A DNA stretch of 64,000 nt from NCBI RefSeq assembly GCF_000483485.1, contig NZ_KI519609.1, positions 1,889,460 through 1,953,459 of the forward strand, in the 5' to 3' direction. The stretch comes from Thiomicrorhabdus chilensis DSM 12352 (lineage in GTDB: Bacteria > Pseudomonadota > Gammaproteobacteria > Thiomicrospirales > Thiomicrospiraceae). Every line of letters starts with the position of its first letter. Within the stretch, counting starts at the first letter, position 1. Position numbers and translations under genes: made by a program. Below are positions 28,208 to 38,498 of the stretch, in pieces. The notes below the pieces were generated by a model. That model was not told the DNA's origin. It ran no database searches and saw only the letters and a list, made by a program, of their open reading frames with translations.

Positions 28208-29560
28208 TTATGCCTTCTCCTGAGTCAGAATCCAGTCACGCAGGTAGGTTTCAAAAGCTTGGCCGCGCTGTGCATAGTTGTCAAACTGATCAAAACTGGC
28301 GCAAGCCGGCGACAACAGAACGCTGTCATGCAGCTGGGCCAATTCCGTGGCTTTTGTCACGGCTTCGGCCAGGGTTTCAACCTGGATTACCGCCTCGTGT
28401 GGTAAAGCCTCGGCCAGCTTCTGTCGATCACGTCCAAACAGAATCACCTGCCGGCAATACTGATGCACCGGCGGCTGCAGCGGGCTGAAATCAGCATCTT
28501 TTCCGACTCCGCCTGCCAGCAGAATCACCTTTCCGTGACGATGAGCCGCTTGCTGACCAATGCTTTCAATCGCGGTCAAAGTCGCCCCGACATTGGTCCC
28601 TTTGGAATCGTTAATCCACTCGATATCGCGATAATTAACCACCAATTGGGTACGATGCGGCAAGCCCTTAAATTCGCTCAACACGGTTGCAAATACCTGA
28701 GGCGGCAAATCAAAGGGTTCACATAACGCCATCATCGCCAAGGCATTCAATTGATGGTGTTTACCTTGCAAGGCCATATCCGAGACTTTTACCAACGGGG
28801 TTTGGCCCTTTGCCAACCAGGCCTGTTCATTTTGCCAGAGCAAACCATAATCGTTGGCACTGTGAATAAAGCCTTCACTCAACCCAAACCTTACCACCGG
28901 ACAGTGATGAATCACCCCTTGCTCGGCAAAACCTTCAGGCAGGACCGCCCATTCGGTATGCTCAAATAGTTTGGTCTTGGCTTGGATATAATCTTCAAGT
29001 TCATCATAGCGGTCCATATGGTCTTCTGAAATATTCAACACGGCTGATGAGATCGTTTGCAGCGAATAAGTGGTTTCCAATTGAAAGCTCGACAGCTCCA
29101 GAACATAAACGTCGTATTCGGTTGCATCCATCAGCAGATCAAGTGCCGGCTCTCCCAGGTTTCCGCCTACCCCAACCTGATATCCCGCTTGCTCCAAAAC
29201 CTTGCCTGTCAGCGTAGTGACACTGCTCTTGCCGTTTGACCCGGTAATGCCGATCACCGGCTTGCCTACTGCACGCGCAAACAGCTCAATGTCACCGACC
29301 ACCTGTTTACCGAGTTTCAATAAATGCTGCACCCAAGGTTCAGACTTGGCAATTCCCGGACTCAGCACAATGGTTTCAAATTGACTGACCCACGCCGTGG
29401 GCACATGCCCGGTCGCAAACGCCACCGCGGGGAATTGAGCCGCCAATTGTTTGACGTCCAGCTCCGAGCGCGTGTCATACGCAAAGCACTTTTCTCCTTG
29501 CGCCTGAAAATATCTCAAAACGGATTGCCCGGTTATACCTAATCCTGCTACTAAATACAT
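28208..29560 (-). CDS. murD: UDP-N-acetylmuramoyl-L-alanine--D-glutamate ligase MurD
   Basis: Cytosolic Mur ligase adding D-glutamate. The 450-residue product has the N-terminal GLGITGQSVLRYF motif, ATP loop GITGSNGKSSVT (residues about 109-120), LNISEDHMDRY, and NDSKGTNVGAT. It contains a consensus copy of the dispersed CAGGCCTG word, read as NEQAW in the protein. Confidence 0.97.
   Translation of the reverse strand: MYLVAGLGITGQSVLRYFQAQGEKCFAYDTRSELDVKQLAAQFPAVAFATGHVPTAWVSQFETIVLSPGIAKSEPWVQHLLKLGKQVVGDIELFARAVGKPVIGITGSNGKSSVTTLTGKVLEQAGYQVGVGGNLGEPALDLLMDATEYDVYVLELSSFQLETTYSLQTISSAVLNISEDHMDRYDELEDYIQAKTKLFEHTEWAVLPEGFAEQGVIHHCPVVRFGLSEGFIHSANDYGLLWQNEQAWLAKGQTPLVKVSDMALQGKHHQLNALAMMALCEPFDLPPQVFATVLSEFKGLPHRTQLVVNYRDIEWINDSKGTNVGATLTAIESIGQQAAHRHGKVILLAGGVGKDADFSPLQPPVHQYCRQVILFGRDRQKLAEALPHEAVIQVETLAEAVTKATELAQLHDSVLLSPACASFDQFDNYAQRGQAFETYLRDWILTQEKA
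28818..28834 (+). repeat. CAGGCCTG dispersed motif with tail, inside murD
   Basis: CAGGCCTGTTCATTTTG. On the coding strand it encodes N-E-Q-A-W. Confidence 0.8.
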
Positions 29561-29641
29561 CTTCTGTCCGCTTCCTAACGTCTAACCCTAACGATTTTCC
29601 AATCTCGACCCAGCCCTTTCGGACGCTTGCTTTTTCGCCAA

Positions 29642-30724
29642 TCAGCGAATTTTCAAACTGGCCAGGCCGATCAGAACTAAAATAATAGTGATCACCCAAA
29701 ACCGCACGATCACCTGAGATTCATGCCAACCCTTCTGCTCAAAATGATGGTGCAAAGGCGCCATCAAAAAGATACGTTTTCCTCTGAGTTTGAAAGACCC
29801 CACTTGTAAAATCACCGACAGGGTTTCTGCCACAAAGATGCCTCCCATCACAAACAGTACCAACTCTTGTTTGACGGCAATCGCCATCCCGCCCAGAGCC
29901 GCACCGATCGCCAAAGAGCCGACATCCCCCATGAACACCTGCGCCGGGTGGGCATTGAACCATAAAAAGCCAAGCCCGGCGCCTACCAGCGCGGCCGCCA
30001 AAATGGTCATCTCACCCACACCCGGAATGTAGGGGATATTTAAATAATCAGCAAAATAGACGTGCCCTGACAGATAGGCAAAGACGCCCAGTGCCCCGGA
30101 AATCATGACCGTCGGCATAATGGCCAAACCATCCAGCCCGTCGGTCAGGTTCACCGCATTGGAAGTGCCGACAATCACAAAATAGCTCAACAGAATGGTC
30201 CAGGCGCCCAGCTCGATGACCGTGTCTTTCATATACGGAATCAGCAACTGCGTTTCGGCCGGCACCGTGGCCAACGAAAACAAGGCATAAGCCGTCAGCA
30301 ACCCAATAATGGATTGCCACAGATATTTGGTTCGGGCGCGCATGCCGTTCGGGTCTTTGTAAACGACTTTTTTATAGTCATCAATAAACCCGATGATGCC
30401 AAAGCCCAACATCGACAAGGTCACCACCAACAGATAGTGGTTACTCAAATTACCCCACAGTAATACCGCAATGGAAATCGAGAACAGAATCAAGGTCCCG
30501 CCCATGGTGGGCGTACCGGACTTCACCAAATGGGTTTGCGGGCCATCGGAGCGGATGCTTTGCCCGACTTTAAGACGCGTCAACCAACGAATCATCGGAG
30601 GGCCGATCAAAAAAGAGATGATCAAGGCGGTCAACACACTCATGATGGCGCGCATGGTAATGTAGCTGAATACACCAAACCCTGAGACGTATTGCTGGAG
30701 GTACTCGGTCAAGTAAATTAACAT
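29642..30724 (-). CDS. mraY: Phospho-MurNAc-pentapeptide translocase MraY
   Basis: Inner-membrane transferase making lipid I from UDP-MurNAc-pentapeptide and undecaprenyl phosphate. The 360-residue product has about ten membrane segments, the GTPTMGG motif, DDYKKV, the [10 protein letters not shown] motif, and the [11 protein letters not shown] histidine motif near the C-terminus. It lies three bases after murF. The 81-base gap to murD shows no clear signal. Confidence 0.98.
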   Translation of the reverse strand: MLIYLTEYLQQYVSGFGVFSYITMRAIMSVLTALIISFLIGPPMIRWLTRLKVGQSIRSDGPQTHLVKSGTPTMGGTLILFSISIAVLLWGNLSNHYLLVVTLSMLGFGIIGFIDDYKKVVYKDPNGMRARTKYLWQSIIGLLTAYALFSLATVPAETQLLIPYMKDTVIELGAWTILLSYFVIVGTSNAVNLTDGLDGLAIMPTVMISGALGVFAYLSGHVYFADYLNIPYIPGVGEMTILAAALVGAGLGFLWFNAHPAQVFMGDVGSLAIGAALGGMAIAVKQELVLFVMGGIFVAETLSVILQVGSFKLRGKRIFLMAPLHHHFEQKGWHESQVIVRFWVITIILVLIGLASLKIR

Positions 30725-30727
30725 TGA

Positions 30728-32269
30728 TTATCCTTTGGTGTCTTCATCTTTTGTATGGCCGTGTCGACTCAGTCCTTGCTGAATCAACTCGACCACCTTC
30801 TCCATCTTTGCGCTGCGCGAACCTTTGACCAGGACATTATCGACCTCACCCGATAATATCCTCTGCAAAATCTGCTGTGCCATCCTTTCATGATCGGCAA
30901 ACCATTCGCTCTTTTCGCCAAACAAAGACGGCATCTTCCGGGTCGCATCACCGGTTACAAATAAATACTTCAATCCCTGGCTGCGGGCGTACTTTGCAAT
31001 CATGGCATGGGATGCGGCGCTCTCAAGACCCAACTCGGCCATAGTTCCCAAACAGAGCATGGATTCACCCGGCAGTGAGGACAAGGTCTGAATCGCGGCT
31101 TTAACCGATTCGGGATTGGCATTATAGCTGTCATCAATCAGCCAGCCTTGGCCAATTTGTCTTTTATGTAAACGCCCGGCCACGCCGCTGAAATTCTGCA
31201 GGCCTGTCAGAATGAACTTCCAGTCAAGTCCAGCAGCCAAAGCAACCGCTGCACAAGCGGCCGCATTGAGGGCATTGTGTTTTCCCAAAAGCGGCATTGT
31301 AACCGTTTGTTTCTGCTGATTCACAAGCAAATCGAAACCAATTCGATCCCCAAGACTTTGGTAATCACTGAGACAGACATCGGCCAGCTTGGATTCACCG
31401 AAACGCCATATCCGCTCCACCTCTAAGTGCTGCAATTGTGACAGCCAGTATTCAAATCCTGGCGAATCGGTATTAATGACAGCCACCCCGCCCTGATTCA
31501 AACGGTTCAGGCCAAGGAAAATCTCCCCTTTTGCCTCAATCACGCCCTGCAAACTGCCAAAGCCTTCCAAATGCGCACCGGAAGCATTATTGAGCAACGC
31601 AATATCCGGTTCCGCCATCAGACTCAAATATTCGATTTCCTTGAGATGGTTGGCTCCCATCTCGATAATGGCGTATTCATGCTCGGGGCGCAGCTCCAAC
31701 AGGGTGCGAGGCACGCCAAAGTCGTTATTCAGGTTGCCCTGAGTGGCGAGCGTTCGGCCTACTTCGGAAAATATATTAAGCAGCATGCCCTTGACCGTGG
31801 TCTTACCGTTACTGCCGGTAATGGCGATCAACTTTTTCAATGGCATCCGGCGACGATGCCATTGCGCAAACTGCCCCAATGCCAGCCGGGTATCTTCCAC
31901 CAATACGCCTGGCACAATGGTGTCAACGGCTTCGGACACCAATACGGCGGCGGCGCCTTGCTTGACAGCTTCGGACACAAAATCATGACCGTCAAAGTGT
32001 TCGCCTTTGATGGCAATATAGAGCGCGCCGGGCTGCAAGGTTCGCGTATCGGTGCTGATACTGTCAAAATGCACCTTGCCGAGCTCAGCCAACGTGCCCA
32101 GCAACGTGCCCTCCGCACCCTGCAACAGTTCTTCAAGCGTCCAATAAAAGCCCGCTTCGTCTGAATCTTGTCGTGCATTATCCATAGGATCTTGTTTTGA
32201 TGAAAACTCCATATTCCTCAACTGCCTCTGCATAAACGCCAATACATTCTGTGGATGCTCTTTTTGCAC
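30728..32269 (-). CDS. murF: UDP-MurNAc-tripeptide--D-Ala-D-Ala ligase MurF
   Basis: Adds D-Ala-D-Ala to complete the pentapeptide. ATP loop AITGSNGKTTVKG, NNDFGVPRTLLEL, EMGANHLKEIEYL and DDSYNANPES are present. The longest frame, 513 residues from GTG at 32269, directly abuts the murE stop; the ATG at 32212 (494 residues) and 32185 are alternatives, since MurF is usually about 450 residues and the first 40 residues show no family similarity. The start is therefore uncertain. Confidence 0.95.
   Translation of the reverse strand: MQKEHPQNVLAFMQRQLRNMEFSSKQDPMDNARQDSDEAGFYWTLEELLQGAEGTLLGTLAELGKVHFDSISTDTRTLQPGALYIAIKGEHFDGHDFVSEAVKQGAAAVLVSEAVDTIVPGVLVEDTRLALGQFAQWHRRRMPLKKLIAITGSNGKTTVKGMLLNIFSEVGRTLATQGNLNNDFGVPRTLLELRPEHEYAIIEMGANHLKEIEYLSLMAEPDIALLNNASGAHLEGFGSLQGVIEAKGEIFLGLNRLNQGGVAVINTDSPGFEYWLSQLQHLEVERIWRFGESKLADVCLSDYQSLGDRIGFDLLVNQQKQTVTMPLLGKHNALNAAACAAVALAAGLDWKFILTGLQNFSGVAGRLHKRQIGQGWLIDDSYNANPESVKAAIQTLSSLPGESMLCLGTMAELGLESAASHAMIAKYARSQGLKYLFVTGDATRKMPSLFGEKSEWFADHERMAQQILQRILSGEVDNVLVKGSRSAKMEKVVELIQQGLSRHGHTKDEDTKG
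31199..31206. repeat. CAGGCCTG core
   Basis: Core inside murF, followed by TCAGAATGA rather than the usual tail. Confidence 0.6.
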
Positions 32270-33847
32270 TCAAACCCCATCCCGGTTCTGCCGCAACCAA
32301 TCCATCACCACCTGTTCATCACTAAACGGTTGTTTGACACCCTCGATATCCTGATAGGCTTCATGCCCTTTGCCGGCAATCAATACCAAATCCTCAGGTT
32401 TTGCCGAGCGCATCACTTTCTGAATCGCCTGTTTGCGGTCAAGCAGCACCTTAATCTCTTGCGGTTTCACAAAGCCGGTCATGATTTGTTGTGCAATAGC
32501 CTGCGGATCTTCGTAACGGGGGTTATCACTGGTCAGCACCACCTTATCCGCACCGTCTTCGGCCACCTTGGCCATCAATGGACGCTTGCCTGTGTCACGA
32601 TCGCCTCCGCAACCAAACACCACCCACAAATCGCCACCGCCGCTGCCAGCCTCTTCACCCCCTAAGTGCTGGCGAATCGCCGTTAGCACATGCTGCAAAG
32701 CTTCAGCCGTATGTGCAAAATCCACGATCACAGTCGGATGGCTGGCCACAATCTGCATTCGCCCCTTGACCGGCCTGAGTTTGCCAAGCGCTTGGCAACA
32801 GGTCGGCCAATCAAACCCGCAGGCCTTCATAATGCCGACAGCACACAAAACATTTTCAACATTGAACCGTCCCATCAAAGGCACGTCTGTTCGACAATGT
32901 GCGGTCTCAAAAACCAACTCCAGCTCCATGCCTTCCAGCTTCAAATCACTGCGTTGACACTGCAAATTGCCAGGCAATTCATCACGGCATTGCTCCTGCC
33001 CCTCTATGACAGTCTGCGAACAATCCTCATAAAGCAAGGCGTTGGGCAAAACTGCTTTTAATTTCTGCCCTAGAGAGTCACAGTTGTTCAACACCTGAAA
33101 ACGACTGTCATAATCGGTAAAGAGCTTGGCTTTGGCCGCATGATAAGCTTGCTCACTGCCATGAAAGTCCAAATGATCACGTCCTATCTGTGTCAAGGCC
33201 ACGCATTCAAAAGACAGCTTTTCAATACGGCCCAACTCCAAGGCATGGGAGGAAACCTCCATCACCACCCAATTGACACCTTGCTGCCTGAATTCAGACA
33301 GCAAACGCTGAACCATAATCGCATCCGGGGTAGTATTGGCAGTGGCCTTCAGTTCATCCAAACTGTATTGAATCACTCCATTGCCCAAAGTACCGATCAG
33401 AGCAGGCGTTTGACCGCTCGCCAATAACAGCTGCGCCACATAATGGGCGCTTGAGGTTTTGCCATTGGTTCCGGTAATCCCGATCACTTTGATAAAGCGA
33501 CTGGGTGAGTCATAAAACCAATCTCCCAATTGCCCCAGAAACCTGCCCAGTCCGGCCACCACCATCACCACCGGTGGATTGGAACAAGCCTCACAGCAGG
33601 CCTGCTCATTTTCATTTAACGGTCGGTCACTGATGATACAGTGAACTCCCGCATCCAGCACGGACGGTAAATAATCAAGCCCATGCTGAACCTGCCCCTG
33701 AAGTGCAACAAACCCATCCCCCGCCTGTATACTCCTTGAATCCAGAGACAGATTGCTGACCCTTAAGGATCCACAAGCCTGTCCATAAAACCCAACCACC
33801 TCGGTTAAGGCATTTAAAAAATCGGCCATCGCTTGGGTTGTTTTCAT
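32270..33847 (-). CDS. murE: UDP-MurNAc-dipeptide--meso-diaminopimelate ligase MurE
   Basis: Adds the third peptide residue. The 525-residue product has GITGTNGKTSSAH, the TTPDA motif, SSHAL, and the DNPRYEDP substrate motif that marks the meso-diaminopimelate-specific enzyme. It abuts murF and lies 18 bases after ftsI. A perfect copy of the dispersed motif lies in its coding region and encodes the segment NEQACCEAC. Length is slightly above the usual 490-500 residues. Confidence 0.97.
   Translation of the reverse strand: MKTTQAMADFLNALTEVVGFYGQACGSLRVSNLSLDSRSIQAGDGFVALQGQVQHGLDYLPSVLDAGVHCIISDRPLNENEQACCEACSNPPVVMVVAGLGRFLGQLGDWFYDSPSRFIKVIGITGTNGKTSSAHYVAQLLLASGQTPALIGTLGNGVIQYSLDELKATANTTPDAIMVQRLLSEFRQQGVNWVVMEVSSHALELGRIEKLSFECVALTQIGRDHLDFHGSEQAYHAAKAKLFTDYDSRFQVLNNCDSLGQKLKAVLPNALLYEDCSQTVIEGQEQCRDELPGNLQCQRSDLKLEGMELELVFETAHCRTDVPLMGRFNVENVLCAVGIMKACGFDWPTCCQALGKLRPVKGRMQIVASHPTVIVDFAHTAEALQHVLTAIRQHLGGEEAGSGGGDLWVVFGCGGDRDTGKRPLMAKVAEDGADKVVLTSDNPRYEDPQAIAQQIMTGFVKPQEIKVLLDRKQAIQKVMRSAKPEDLVLIAGKGHEAYQDIEGVKQPFSDEQVVMDWLRQNRDGV
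33597..33613 (+). repeat. CAGGCCTG dispersed motif with tail, inside murE
   Basis: CAGGCCTGCTCATTTTC, an exact consensus copy in coding sequence, reading N-E-Q-A-C in MurE. Confidence 0.85.
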
Positions 33848-33865
33848 CTACCTAACTCCATGCGG

Positions 33866-35800
33866 CTAAAGCGAATCCAGCGTCTGATCGTGTGGTACAT
33901 TGCGCAATCTCAAAGCCTGCTGCATGACCTCTTTAAACACGGGGGCCGCCACCGAGCCGCCATAATAGATACCGCGGCCCGGTTCATCCACTACCGTCAC
34001 CATCACCATATCCGGGTCCGACACCGGCACAATTCCGGCAAACACCGACAAATACTGGTTCTGTTCGTAACCGCCTTGTTTGGTCTTATGCACGGTTCCG
34101 GTCTTGCCCGCCACCCGGTAACCCGATATCTGTGCTTTTGGCGCGGTTCCGCCTCGAGCGACCACTTTCTCCATCATCGACAAGACCGCATCAGCCGCTT
34201 CAGCCTTGACCACCTGCTGTTTCTGCGGAGCCTGGTCCAGCTTAAACAGACTCAAAGGCATGATCTTTCCTTGATTGGCAAACATCAAATAGCCATGCGC
34301 CAGATTCAACAGGTTCACACTGAAACCATAGCCGAAAGACGCCGACACCTGATCAAGCTCCTGCCACTGCGAAACCGGCTTCAAATAACCGGAAGCTTCC
34401 CCTGGCAAATACAAACCGCTATCTCGGTTGAAGCCCACATCCTTCCATAACTGCCACTCCTGTTCGGTGGTCAATTTGAGAGCGATTTTGGACGCCCCGA
34501 CATTACTCGATTTCTGAATAATCTCCACCGGTGTCAAGACCCCGTTATTATGCGTGTCGGTAATGCGATAGCCCTGCACCCTAATTGATCCGGGATGAGT
34601 GTCGATCTTTTCATCCACTTCGATTACGCCGGCATCCAGCGCTTTGGCCACGATAAAGGGCTTTACCGTAGAACCAGGCTCAATCAGATCGGACACCACG
34701 CGGTTTTTAATGGCTCTTCCGTGAAGCTGGGCGCGGTCATTGGGGTTATATCCTGGCAAACTCACCATCGCCAAAATCTCCCCGGTTTTAGCATCCAAGA
34801 CCACCGAGCTCGCCGATTTGGCTTGATGTTCGACCATCACTGATTTCAAGGCACGATAAGCAAAAAACTGAATATTCTTATCCAAGCTCAAGGTAATGTC
34901 CGAACCGGATTTGGCTGGCACCACATCCTTAACGAAATCAATCACCCTTCCGGCACGATCCTTAATGACCTGTTTCTGACCCGGTTTTCCTTTTAGCCAA
35001 TCTTCATAGGCCAGCTCCAAGCCTTCCTGACCATGATCATCGATATTGGTAAAACCCAATAAATGAGCACTGATCTCACCCGCTGGATAATAGCGTTTAT
35101 ATTCATCCTGAATGTATACGCCGTAGAGGTTCAAGTCTTCTATCTGTTTCGCCAATTGCGGTTCGATCGAACGTTTCAGGTAAACGAATCGACGTTTTGA
35201 AAACGCTTTGACTTTGTCTGCTATTCGGTTTGAAGGAATTTCCAGAAGAGTGGCCAACTTGGAATAGGCTTGCTGATAGCCCAACATCTGCTCACCATCC
35301 ACCCATACGGATGGAGAGTCCGAGCTTATGGCAATGACTGCTCCGGCATCTTTAGGAGTGAGAGCCATCTCCACCTTTTTCAGATAAATCCCCGGTAACT
35401 CGAGACTTTCGACCGCCTCAACAAGCTTGGCATCCTGAATCTGGCGAATAAAACTCAGTCTTTTATGGCGGTTCCGTTGAGCTAAATTCCTCAACTCAGA
35501 TTCTTGCAGGCCCATTAACTGCAAAAAACGTACATAGGACTGTTGATAATTGTACATCACCTTGGCGTCCACCCATACAGAGGCCATCGGCGTGCTTAAA
35601 GCCAGAAGATCCCCGTGGCGGTCGTAGACAGTACCTCGAGGTGCTGGTATATCAATTGTCCTGACCTGACGTTTACTGCCCTCCTCCTGAAGAAACGAAG
35701 ATTGCAGAATTTGCACATAAAAAGCGCGCACAAGAACGGCCATAAAGCCTAAAACAATCAGTGCAAACACCACCTTATCACGGCGCAATTTAGAGTTCAT
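33866..35800 (-). CDS. ftsI: Septal transpeptidase FtsI (PBP3) with duplicated N-terminal segment
   Basis: Class B penicillin-binding protein cross-linking septal peptidoglycan. The start is ATG 35800 (MNSKLRRDK), giving 644 residues and an 11-base overlap with ftsL; the longer frame to 35857 re-reads ftsL. TM is at about 10-28, then the PRGTVYDRHGD motif. SxxK is in EPGSTVKPF, SSN in KSSNVG, and KTGT in AGKTGT. A segment of about 78 residues (67-144) is repeated at 157-234, sharing SVWVD, YQQxY and L-x-G-x-Y-x4-E. This makes the protein about 70 residues longer than usual (570-590). Confidence 0.96.
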   Translation of the reverse strand: MNSKLRRDKVVFALIVLGFMAVLVRAFYVQILQSSFLQEEGSKRQVRTIDIPAPRGTVYDRHGDLLALSTPMASVWVDAKVMYNYQQSYVRFLQLMGLQESELRNLAQRNRHKRLSFIRQIQDAKLVEAVESLELPGIYLKKVEMALTPKDAGAVIAISSDSPSVWVDGEQMLGYQQAYSKLATLLEIPSNRIADKVKAFSKRRFVYLKRSIEPQLAKQIEDLNLYGVYIQDEYKRYYPAGEISAHLLGFTNIDDHGQEGLELAYEDWLKGKPGQKQVIKDRAGRVIDFVKDVVPAKSGSDITLSLDKNIQFFAYRALKSVMVEHQAKSASSVVLDAKTGEILAMVSLPGYNPNDRAQLHGRAIKNRVVSDLIEPGSTVKPFIVAKALDAGVIEVDEKIDTHPGSIRVQGYRITDTHNNGVLTPVEIIQKSSNVGASKIALKLTTEQEWQLWKDVGFNRDSGLYLPGEASGYLKPVSQWQELDQVSASFGYGFSVNLLNLAHGYLMFANQGKIMPLSLFKLDQAPQKQQVVKAEAADAVLSMMEKVVARGGTAPKAQISGYRVAGKTGTVHKTKQGGYEQNQYLSVFAGIVPVSDPDMVMVTVVDEPGRGIYYGGSVAAPVFKEVMQQALRLRNVPHDQTLDSL

Positions 35801-36128
35801 CGGGCTTTTCTTGTAAATAAATAGTCTGCAAATTATGATTTTTCTGAGATTTCTCAAACACCATATTCAATTTGGATTGAGCAATCTGTTCAATTCGGGC
35901 GGGGGAACTCAGATGCGTTTTTTCCAACATCAAACGCCCCCATTCCTCTTTCGCTTCAATGTTTTTTTTCAACGCCAGATAATAGGCGGTTTCTGTATGA
36001 CGGATTTCATGCTGCACCTGAACAATCGCCAACAGAGTCAGCAATATCACCAGCAGCAAGCTGAAAAGAAAAAACCCACGCCACCCGAATAAATTCAAGT
36101 GTGTGGGCTTGGGGAATCTTCTTAACAT
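35790..36128 (-). CDS. ftsL: Cell division protein FtsL
   Basis: Small bitopic protein of the FtsQLB complex. The 112-residue product has a basic cytoplasmic N-terminus, one membrane segment (about 17-39) and a periplasmic coiled-coil region (about 45-95). Identity rests on size, topology and its position directly before ftsI, as FtsL is weakly conserved. Its 3' end overlaps the ftsI start. ftsZ lies upstream instead of rsmH. Confidence 0.85.
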   Translation of the reverse strand: MLRRFPKPTHLNLFGWRGFFLFSLLLVILLTLLAIVQVQHEIRHTETAYYLALKKNIEAKEEWGRLMLEKTHLSSPARIEQIAQSKLNMVFEKSQKNHNLQTIYLQEKPDEL

Positions 36129-36158
36129 ATCCGTTACCGGACTACAGACCGAACTTAC

Positions 36159-36175
36159 CAGGCCTGCTCATTTTC
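36159..36175 (+). repeat. CAGGCCTG dispersed motif with tail
   Basis: CAGGCCTGCTCATTTTC, an exact consensus copy in the 85-base gap between ftsZ and ftsL. Confidence 0.85.
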
Positions 36176-36213
36176 AAAAAATATTCTTTTGAACAAAGCT
36201 GGCCGGATAAACT

Positions 36214-37449
36214 CTAGTCCGCCTGGCGTCTTAGGAACGCAGGGATATCAAGGTAGTTCGAATTCGGCAAGCTGCCGGCTAAACCACCGTTTGCAACCAT
36301 CTTCGGACGCTCCACTTCGGTTTCCTGAACCGCTTTGGCTGCGCTTTCCAATTTAACGCTTTGCTGCACTGGCTGTGGCGCGGCCTCAGGCTGGACGGCC
36401 TCCGGCTTCGCAACCGGCTCAGCGGTTTCTTTATTGGCTTGCACTGCGGTTAAGTTCGGCTTGACCATTTCTGGTTTTTTAGCCACGGCACCCGCTTCTT
36501 CCAGCCCTGTTGCCACTACCGTAACACGAATTTCATCCTGCATGGTTTCATCGATTGAAGTCCCGATGATGACTTTGGCATCGCCGGCGGCGACCTGGTC
36601 AATCACATCACCCACTTCATTGAATTCACCCAAGGTAAAGTCCAAACCGCTGGTGATGTTGACCAACAGCCCTCGCGCACCGGAAACCGAAATGTCTTCC
36701 AGCAACGGATTGGCGATCGCCTTTTCTGCCGCTTTGATGGCTCGGTCTTCACCTGTGGCGTGACCCACGCCCATCATCGCCATACCGCGTTCGGTCATGA
36801 CGGTACGCAAATCTTCAAAGTCGACGTTGATCATACCCGGACGCGTCACCAACTCAGAGATCCCTTGAACGGCACCGTGCAACACTTCATTGGCATAATC
36901 AAAAGCTTTAGCCAAAACAAAGTCACGCCCCAACACTTTCAACAACTTGTCGTTTGGAACGGTAATCAAAGAGTCCACATGTTGTGACAAGGCATCAATC
37001 CCCTCATCCGCAATCTTTTGGCGGCGCTCAAAACTGAATGGACGACTGACCACACCAACGGTCAAAATCCCCATTTCACGCGCCGCTTGCGCCACAACCG
37101 GTGCCGAACCGGTACCGGTTCCGCCACCCATGCCAGCGGTAATAAACACCATATCGGCATCTTTCAACTGTTCCTTTACTTGGTCGATGTCTTCTTTAGC
37201 CGCTTGTGCGCCGCGCTCCGGATCGGCACCCGCACCCAAGCCGCCCGAACCCAACTGGATACAAGTGGCCACCTGAGAGTTGGCCAAGGCTTGCGCATCG
37301 GTATTCGCACACATAAATTCGACACCCTCAACATTTGAGCGCACCATATAGTCGACAGCGTTGCCGCCGCCTCCGCCGAGACCAATCACTTTAATGACAG
37401 GCATGCCAGGTGTCCGGACTGGCGTGGTTTCTTTTCCTACAAATTTCAT
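36214..37449 (-). CDS. ftsZ: Cell division GTPase FtsZ, at an unusual place
   Basis: Tubulin-like GTPase forming the Z ring. The 411-residue product has [10 protein letters not shown] near residues 23-32, the GTP signature GGGTGTGS (108-115), the T7-loop segment [11 protein letters not shown], a glutamine/alanine/glutamate-rich linker (about 330-390), and the C-terminal FtsA/ZipA-binding peptide [10 protein letters not shown]. All functional motifs are intact. It lies between rsmH and ftsL, not next to ftsA, and no other ftsZ is seen in the window. AAGGGGAA is positioned as ribosome site. Confidence 0.98.
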   Translation of the reverse strand: MKFVGKETTPVRTPGMPVIKVIGLGGGGGNAVDYMVRSNVEGVEFMCANTDAQALANSQVATCIQLGSGGLGAGADPERGAQAAKEDIDQVKEQLKDADMVFITAGMGGGTGTGSAPVVAQAAREMGILTVGVVSRPFSFERRQKIADEGIDALSQHVDSLITVPNDKLLKVLGRDFVLAKAFDYANEVLHGAVQGISELVTRPGMINVDFEDLRTVMTERGMAMMGVGHATGEDRAIKAAEKAIANPLLEDISVSGARGLLVNITSGLDFTLGEFNEVGDVIDQVAAGDAKVIIGTSIDETMQDEIRVTVVATGLEEAGAVAKKPEMVKPNLTAVQANKETAEPVAKPEAVQPEAAPQPVQQSVKLESAAKAVQETEVERPKMVANGGLAGSLPNSNYLDIPAFLRRQAD

Positions 37450-37538
37450 GACGACGATTCCCCTTAATCAGCATGATAATGATGGTGTTGTGTTTTGTGC
37501 CAAAAATTTAACCTCCCTGACACAAGCCCCAACCTTGA

Positions 37539-38498
37539 CTACAAACGTTCCGCAATGCGCAATACAGCACTGCGTGACCGAGCATTCAACCGACACTCTT
37601 CTTCGGTTGGAAAAATGGGTTTGCCGACTTTTTTCAAAACCGGCTCAATCACTTCCAACTGTATCGGTGAATCTGGGAACAAATCCTTCATGGTGGACTG
37701 ATCCCGAATAAACTGTTTTACAATTCGATCTTCCAAAGAGTGAAAACTGATGACGGCCAAGCGTCCTCCTGGTGCTAAAATCGCCACGGCGGCTTCAAGC
37801 ACGGTCTTCAGCACATCCAACTCTTTATTCACTGCAATGCGTATGGCCTGGAAGGTACGCGTTGCAGGGTGTTTATTACGTTCTGTTTTAGGCGACACTT
37901 TTTTCACCAGCTCGGCCAAATCCAAAGTGGTCTGCAGTGCGTCCTTTTCACTGACTTCTTTAATCGCTCGTGCGATTCTTCCGGCGAAACGTTCTTCACC
38001 ATACTGTCTGAGCACCTTCACCAAAGTTTGCTCGTCGACTTGTTTCAACCACTCTCTGGCGCTCAACCCATCTTGCGGATTCATGCGCATATCCAAAGGC
38101 CCTGAGCGCATAAAACTGAACCCACGCTCGGCCTCGTCCAGCTGCGGCGAAGAGACACCCAAATCCAACAGCAAGCCATCCACTTTTCCGTTCAAGCCTC
38201 GTGCTTCACAGTATTCCGCCACTTTCTCGAAACTGCCGTGCTGAATTTCAAACCTTGGATCCTGAAAATTCTGTTTCGCATACTCAACGGCTTGCGGATC
38301 CTGGTCGATGCCGATCAAATGGCCGTTTGGCCCCAACTGTTCCAAAATCGCCCGACTGTGTCCGCCGCGCCCAAAGGTTCCATCGATGTAAACCCCATCC
38401 GGCCGGATATCCAAACCTTCCACGGACTCTTTCAATAAAACCGAATAATGTATCTGCTGACTGTCTTCCATGGCTGTCCCTTTTTCGCCTTCAGACAT
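37539..38498 (-). CDS. rsmH: 16S rRNA (cytosine1402-N4)-methyltransferase RsmH (MraW)
   Basis: SAM-dependent methyltransferase acting on 16S rRNA. The 319-residue frame starts with ATG overlapping the mraZ stop (TAATG); an internal ATG at 38471 is a possible alternative. The SAM region [36 protein letters not shown] and the C-terminal [13 protein letters not shown] are family signatures. It is the second gene of the dcw cluster. Confidence 0.97.
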   Translation of the reverse strand: MSEGEKGTAMEDSQQIHYSVLLKESVEGLDIRPDGVYIDGTFGRGGHSRAILEQLGPNGHLIGIDQDPQAVEYAKQNFQDPRFEIQHGSFEKVAEYCEARGLNGKVDGLLLDLGVSSPQLDEAERGFSFMRSGPLDMRMNPQDGLSAREWLKQVDEQTLVKVLRQYGEERFAGRIARAIKEVSEKDALQTTLDLAELVKKVSPKTERNKHPATRTFQAIRIAVNKELDVLKTVLEAAVAILAPGGRLAVISFHSLEDRIVKQFIRDQSTMKDLFPDSPIQLEVIEPVLKKVGKPIFPTEEECRLNARSRSAVLRIAERL

